From Dissophora ornata (taxonomy: Eukaryota > Mortierellomycota > Mortierellomycetes > Mortierellales > Mortierellaceae): DNA of 14,969 nt. The notes beneath the pieces were generated by a model. That model did no database searches. It had not been told where the DNA came from and was given only the letters and a program-made list of their open reading frames with translations. The DNA lies in contig MU617357.1 of NCBI GenBank assembly GCA_025201705.1, positions 1 to 14,969 of the forward strand, in the 5' to 3' direction. Position numbers and translations under genes: made by a program. Of the stretch, positions 11,363 to 14,969 are shown in pieces (positions within the stretch are counted from its first letter, which is position 1; each line of letters begins with the position of its first letter).

Positions 11363-13929
11363 ATGACCGACAACCATTTCAACCTGTTCTGTCTTGTTGA
11401 TGGAGAGGCTACATCCAACGCATTCTCTATCAATATTCCTTTGAACAAAATTGTCGATGACCTCAAGGACCTTATCAAGGCCAAACATGCCCCTGTTTTC
11501 GACGACATCCCAGCCTCACAGCTCACCCTATGGCGCGTCTCCGTTGCTGTAGTTGCCCGCAGGCGCGAAATCATCACTCTCGACTCCTTGAACGACGACA
11601 CTAAAGAGGAACTTGTTCCAATAGATGACATCTCGAATGTCTTTGAGACAACACCACCCAAGAGAACTATCCACATCAGCGTCCAGCGACCACAGCAAGG
11701 TTTGTCATTAGTTCTTGATGGACTGGCCGTCGATAAATGCTTTCTATTTGTGTCTATTGTCGCATAGATCCCGCTCCTAGTAAGGACAGCCACCTCTCAT
11801 TATAGGCATTTTGAACACACGCGCTCATTGATGCCATCAGCTCGTTACCTTGTTTGTTTTACTAAGGGACTATATGGAGCTAACCTTCTTCGTCTTATAA
11901 TTTAGCTAAAGGAATTATAGATGTGATCAACGATATTCGAAACATCTTTCATTCTCGCGACATTGGGCCAACAGCTGGCCCATTGCTATCCGATATCATG
12001 CCATGTCTTCAGCTTTCTGCAGACTGATGGTTGATATTCTGGCGCATGTTATTTACGTTACGTTATTCTTTTTTTTATGCTTCATGTAGGTGGGAAAAGA
12101 AATCCAGTGGAAGATGCAGGCGAATATTATGTCAATGGCTGTGTTAACATTTCAAACAGCCTTTTTATTTTCATTTGACCATGCATGGACATTGTAAAAC
12201 CTGCTAACATCGGCTGCTCCCTTTTTTGTACGTCGTTTTCTTACTAGGGCCTTCATCCGAGGGGAAGCGTCGACGTCTGGACGACGACGACCTGTTGAAT
12301 GCGATCAAGGAGGCCGGTCTTGCAGAAAAGGCTGCGGCGAATGGCCTACCTGACCTCTCCTGTCTAAACAACAAAGAAAGGGTCTCAGTGCTCAATTTCA
12401 TTGGTAGAGTGGTCCGAGTCACGGATGGTTTCTACTCGTTGTTAAGCACTTCCCTTGTGTTGAAAGGTGCCAATCTGGAAAATATGGACAAGCTATCGGC
12501 TCCTCGCGCTCTATTTCCAGTGGTCAATACACGGGATCTCTATGTTCGGCAAGCCTACAAGGATCTTTACGACGAAGTTTCGTTGAAATTTCAGGACAGT
12601 CCTGGGAACAGTCCTGAGAACTGGACCCGGAAGCACGTTGTTGTGACTGGAACATCGGGCATTGGAAAATCAGCCTTTCTCGTATACTTCACCATCCGGC
12701 TTCTTACTACAGGAAGCGACGACGATCCATCAATTGTGGTTTTCCAGGAGGAAGGGAGCTCTAACTGCTATGCATATGGAGGACTCTCGACTGTACGGTA
12801 TGGAGACATCGAGGATTTTAGGCCCTTCCTCGATCTACCTGAGACGTGGTACCTAGTCGACAGCTCTCCAAACCCGCGACTGGAGAATGCAAGGACTATT
12901 ATATCAGCATCGCCAAAGACGCTATTTTCCGAGTGGAACCAATATCAGGAGGTCGACAAACGGGTACCATGGCGTTATTACATGGCCCCATGGACACTGG
13001 ATGAGTTAAAGCACTGCAGGCACAGCGTTAAGGGCTTTCACATCGTTCCTGAGGACATTGTGGAGGAGCTTTATGGTAAGATAGGCGGCGTGCCGAGATA
13101 TGTCCTTGAAAAACCAAAGGATGTACTGAATTTCGATCCCAGCGGTACCGACGATGCCAAGAAGAATGCGTGTGCACGCGTTTTGCAATCCATCGATGTT
13201 GTCAAGGAACCGCTGAGGATGATGCAATGCTTTGAGCAAGGGAAAGAGTCGCTACGGCATAGCAGCCGTCTACTTCACCGGTGGCCTACGGATGATCACG
13301 GAGACTTTCATTTGGAATGGGCGTCAGCATACATCGCAGACGAAATCGGCAAGTCTCTGCAGGATGTTGCATGGCAACAAATATTGGACAAGTTGGTTGG
13401 TGTCAACGTCGGAGCAGCTAAAGGACCCATGTTTAAACTATATGTGCGACACATCTTTCGAAAGGGCGGCTACGATTTCCAAATCAGGGATCTTCGAGAT
13501 AAGACAGACGCCACTCTTAATATCCCGGCCAATCCAGACACGGTGCTGTTCAAAGAGATTTCCGCAGTTCCTCTGGGGACCCTGTGCATACCGCAGAATT
13601 GCAACTATGCTTGCGTCGATCTGCTGCTGTCGCCAAAGCACCTGTTCCAAGTCACGGTATCCAAGAATCACGATATCAAAGGGCCGCCGTTCGTAAAGCT
13701 CCTCGAAGATTTCAAGATCAACGGATGGGTTCAGTCCTCTGGAGAGGCTCATCTAGTCTTTGTTGTTCCAAGCAAGATTTATGACGACTTCCCTATACAG
13801 AATTATTTGAAGTCGACAGGGGGAGTCTACACGAGAATCCCACCGCAGATGAAGCAATTTGTGCTGAAAATTGATTTGGATTCAGCATCGACCGGCAAAT
13901 CACCAGGGCTCCGTGGCCAAGCTTATTGA
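11363..13929 (+). CDS. Crinkler (CRN) family protein: Ubl header, NTPase, nuclease-like domain
   Basis: Minimal model: exon 11363-11699, intron 11700-12247, exon 12248-13929; phases agree and give 672 residues. Crinklers are host-directed or inter-organism conflict proteins known from oomycetes and early-diverging fungi, often nuclear. Residues 1-112 form the fungal CRN header, with LFCLVDGE at the start and TLWRVSV near residue 55-61. No classical signal peptide is visible, as usual for fungal members. A basic patch GKRRR at about 118-122 may be a nuclear signal. A P-loop NTPase follows: Walker A GTSGIGKS at 247-254 and a probable Walker B strand WYLVDSS with Asp at 317. The C-terminal 170 residues resemble the PD-(D/E)XK-like domain of CRN/RHS proteins, with the strand VDLLL and the QVTVSKNH motif (Gln580, Lys585, His587). 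An ATG at 11348 is an alternative start (MLRNT added). The 548-bp intron is long for this locus and may hide small exons. Confidence 0.85.
11700..12247 (+). other. Long intron of the CRN gene with possible cryptic exons
   Basis: At 548 bp this is about four to five times longer than the other introns here. A 12-nt microexon at 11768-11779 is possible: acceptor GCATAG, donor GTAAGG, frame kept, adding Asp-Pro-Ala-Pro and changing the junction residue. A second candidate begins after CATGTAG at about 12090 and opens in frame. If the intron is retained, the frame ends at TAG 11765-11767, giving a protein made of the header only. The direct 11700-12247 splice is the simplest reading. Confidence 0.5.
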
Positions 13930-14197
13930 GCTGAGACGCAGCACCTCCTCCCCATTACTGCAATAGCACAAAAATGTCAACATTAAAAAATTTGGAAAGA
14001 TTGCTGCTAGCAACTGTTGTCAAACATGTTTACTCAAATTTTTGATGGAACGATTTCACATGATGCTGGGCTTTTCACAGAAAACTGATAGAACACTACC
14101 TTGGAGTTCAAGGGTACCGTAAGTCATTTTAAGGTGGTCTCCAACCCCTCCAAAAACCTTTTCGAGAAAATTTCACAGAGCCCTCCGCTTGTACTGA
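13930..14197. other. Intergenic stretch between the CRN gene and the recombinase fragment
   Basis: ATTAAA at 13982-13987 may be the CRN polyadenylation signal. From about 14092 an alternative plus frame stays open to 14253 but resembles nothing I know. GGTAYCGT-type octamers begin at 14113. I see no start codon or promoter for the following recombinase frame, which suggests that its 5' part is missing or spliced from elsewhere. Confidence 0.45.
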
Positions 14198-14307
14198 GGT
14201 ATCGTGGGTCATCTCGAATTTTTTCACCCAATGCACTGCTGGTATCGTGCAACTAGGGACTCGACAGTCAAGGTCCAGCGCCGGCAAAAGGTCAACTGCG
14301 GTACTGT
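14113..14307 (+). repeat. Four scattered GGTAYYGT octamers
   Basis: Near-identical octamers occur at 14113-14120, 14198-14205, 14241-14248 and 14300-14307. The first two share a longer 15-base match with three differences (GGTACCGTAAGTCAT against GGTATCGTGGGTCAT). They cluster at the boundary of the recombinase fragment, so they could be element-end or recombination-site repeats, or chance in a short sequence. Confidence 0.3.
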
Positions 14308-14969
14308 AACACATTCAGGGCGCCACAGTGGATCCCTGGAGGGCCAGAAGATGGGCATGTCAGAGGATAACATCAGGATCGGAGGACGCTGGGTCGCCAA
14401 TACGGGAAAGATGCAGCAAGTATATCTTAACAACATCCCTGTGAAGTTCGCACTCGGTATTGCAGGATTCAAGAATAGGCCGTTCCATTTGAAGCGAAAC
14501 ATGGTGCAACCACCGATTCAACTTCAGCGCCAAGTCTTCCCGTTCATTGAGGACGCCCTTTTTGAACGCGGGACCGTTGACCATGATATCTGGGTCAAGA
14601 AGTGCGAGGACCTGATGAACGGTATTGATGGATCCCGGCCCGTTGATCTTGTCGGGATTCAGCCCTACGTTGGTGTCGAGGTGGATACCCGAGGAGCAGC
14701 ATCAATGGCCGACTACGCCCTCCAGCAAAGATTCTTGAAGGCGCTTGTTGTCATGAGATGCATCATCCTCCAAGACGCGGCCAACTACATTCATGATGAC
14801 TACAAGGGGCCTGCTCTGGATCATCCCGTCTTCCAGACTCCAGAGTTCCTGGAGTATTACCGGGAAGCATCGAGGGCCTTGGAAGAGCCAGATGCACCGG
14901 CGCCAGCAGGCGTGCCTGAGAGTGTACAGCAGAGTATCAAGGAGAGCAACGAGACTCTTCGTAACATCA
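14198..14969 (+). pseudogene. Partial Ndc10-domain-II / Crypton-type tyrosine recombinase, runs off window
   Basis: The frame is open from just after a TGA at 14195 to the window end (257 codons); the first ATG is at 14231. The tyrosine-recombinase active-site pattern is visible: HxxR in THSGRHSGS (His 14312, Arg 14321), then Trp in GGRW (14390), then the likely nucleophile Tyr in QQVYLNN (14423). The following GIAGF and LQRQVFPFIED blocks are typical of the Ndc10 domain II of fungal Crypton elements and their domesticated relatives. Such enzymes cut and join DNA through a phosphotyrosine link. The N-terminal half of the recombinase, including its first catalytic Arg and DNA-binding domain, is absent from the frame, and upstream sequence is not coding. 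So this is either a 5'-truncated element or a last exon with a distant upstream part. The C terminus lies beyond the window. The truncation is seen; pseudogene status is inferred. Confidence 0.65.

Noticed and set aside
11311..11793. Minus-strand 160-codon frame over the CRN header
   Set aside because: Antisense shadow of the header exon, which itself has clear CRN features.
13232..13696. Plus-strand 154-codon frame within the CRN second exon
   Set aside because: Shifted frame of the 567-codon CRN reading; Cys/Arg/Ser-rich with no motifs.
14224..14502. Minus-strand 92-codon frame over the recombinase
   Set aside because: Antisense to the frame carrying the HxxR, Trp and Tyr positions.

Overview
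The window looks like nuclear DNA of a filamentous fungus, most likely an early-diverging Mucoromycota species of the Mortierella type. The reasons are short introns of about 90-150 bp with GT...AG ends and pyrimidine-rich acceptors, CT-rich tracts upstream of start codons, many short triplet repeats, closely packed genes, and a fungal Crinkler (CRN) gene next to a Crypton-like recombinase. The organism call is inference; no rRNA or tRNA gene is present to confirm it.

Left part (1-7261): a promoter region with a 26-T run at the window edge leads into a seven-exon taxilin-family gene (+, 722-3584) with a long glutamine tract. It converges, with only 172 bp between stop codons, on a four-exon Sec7-PH Arf guanine-nucleotide exchange factor gene (-, 7261-3757). 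Both families belong to membrane trafficking.

Middle part (7262-10817): a 671-bp divergent intergenic region separates the Sec7 gene from a seven-exon COP9 signalosome subunit 5 gene (CSN5, +, 7933-9681) with an intact JAMM metalloprotease motif. The intergenic region holds a CT-rich splice-acceptor-like tract and an unexplained coding-like patch on the minus strand. Directly behind CSN5 is a three-exon AlkB-family 2-oxoglutarate/Fe(II) dioxygenase gene (+, 9812-10817).

Right part (10818-14969): after 545 bp without a confident gene comes a CRN-family gene (+, 11363-13929). It has an N-terminal ubiquitin-like header, a basic patch, a P-loop NTPase domain and a C-terminal domain resembling the PD-(D/E)XK nuclease fold. 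After 268 bp there is a partial reading frame that runs off the right edge and encodes an Ndc10-domain-II/Crypton-type tyrosine recombinase core. The left two thirds are conserved housekeeping genes; the right third looks like accessory, transposon-associated sequence. I see no evidence of a wholly new system. The points most worth following are the CRN gene (possible core substitution, long intron, possible header-only product), the Crypton-like fragment and the minus-strand patch at about 7464-7676.
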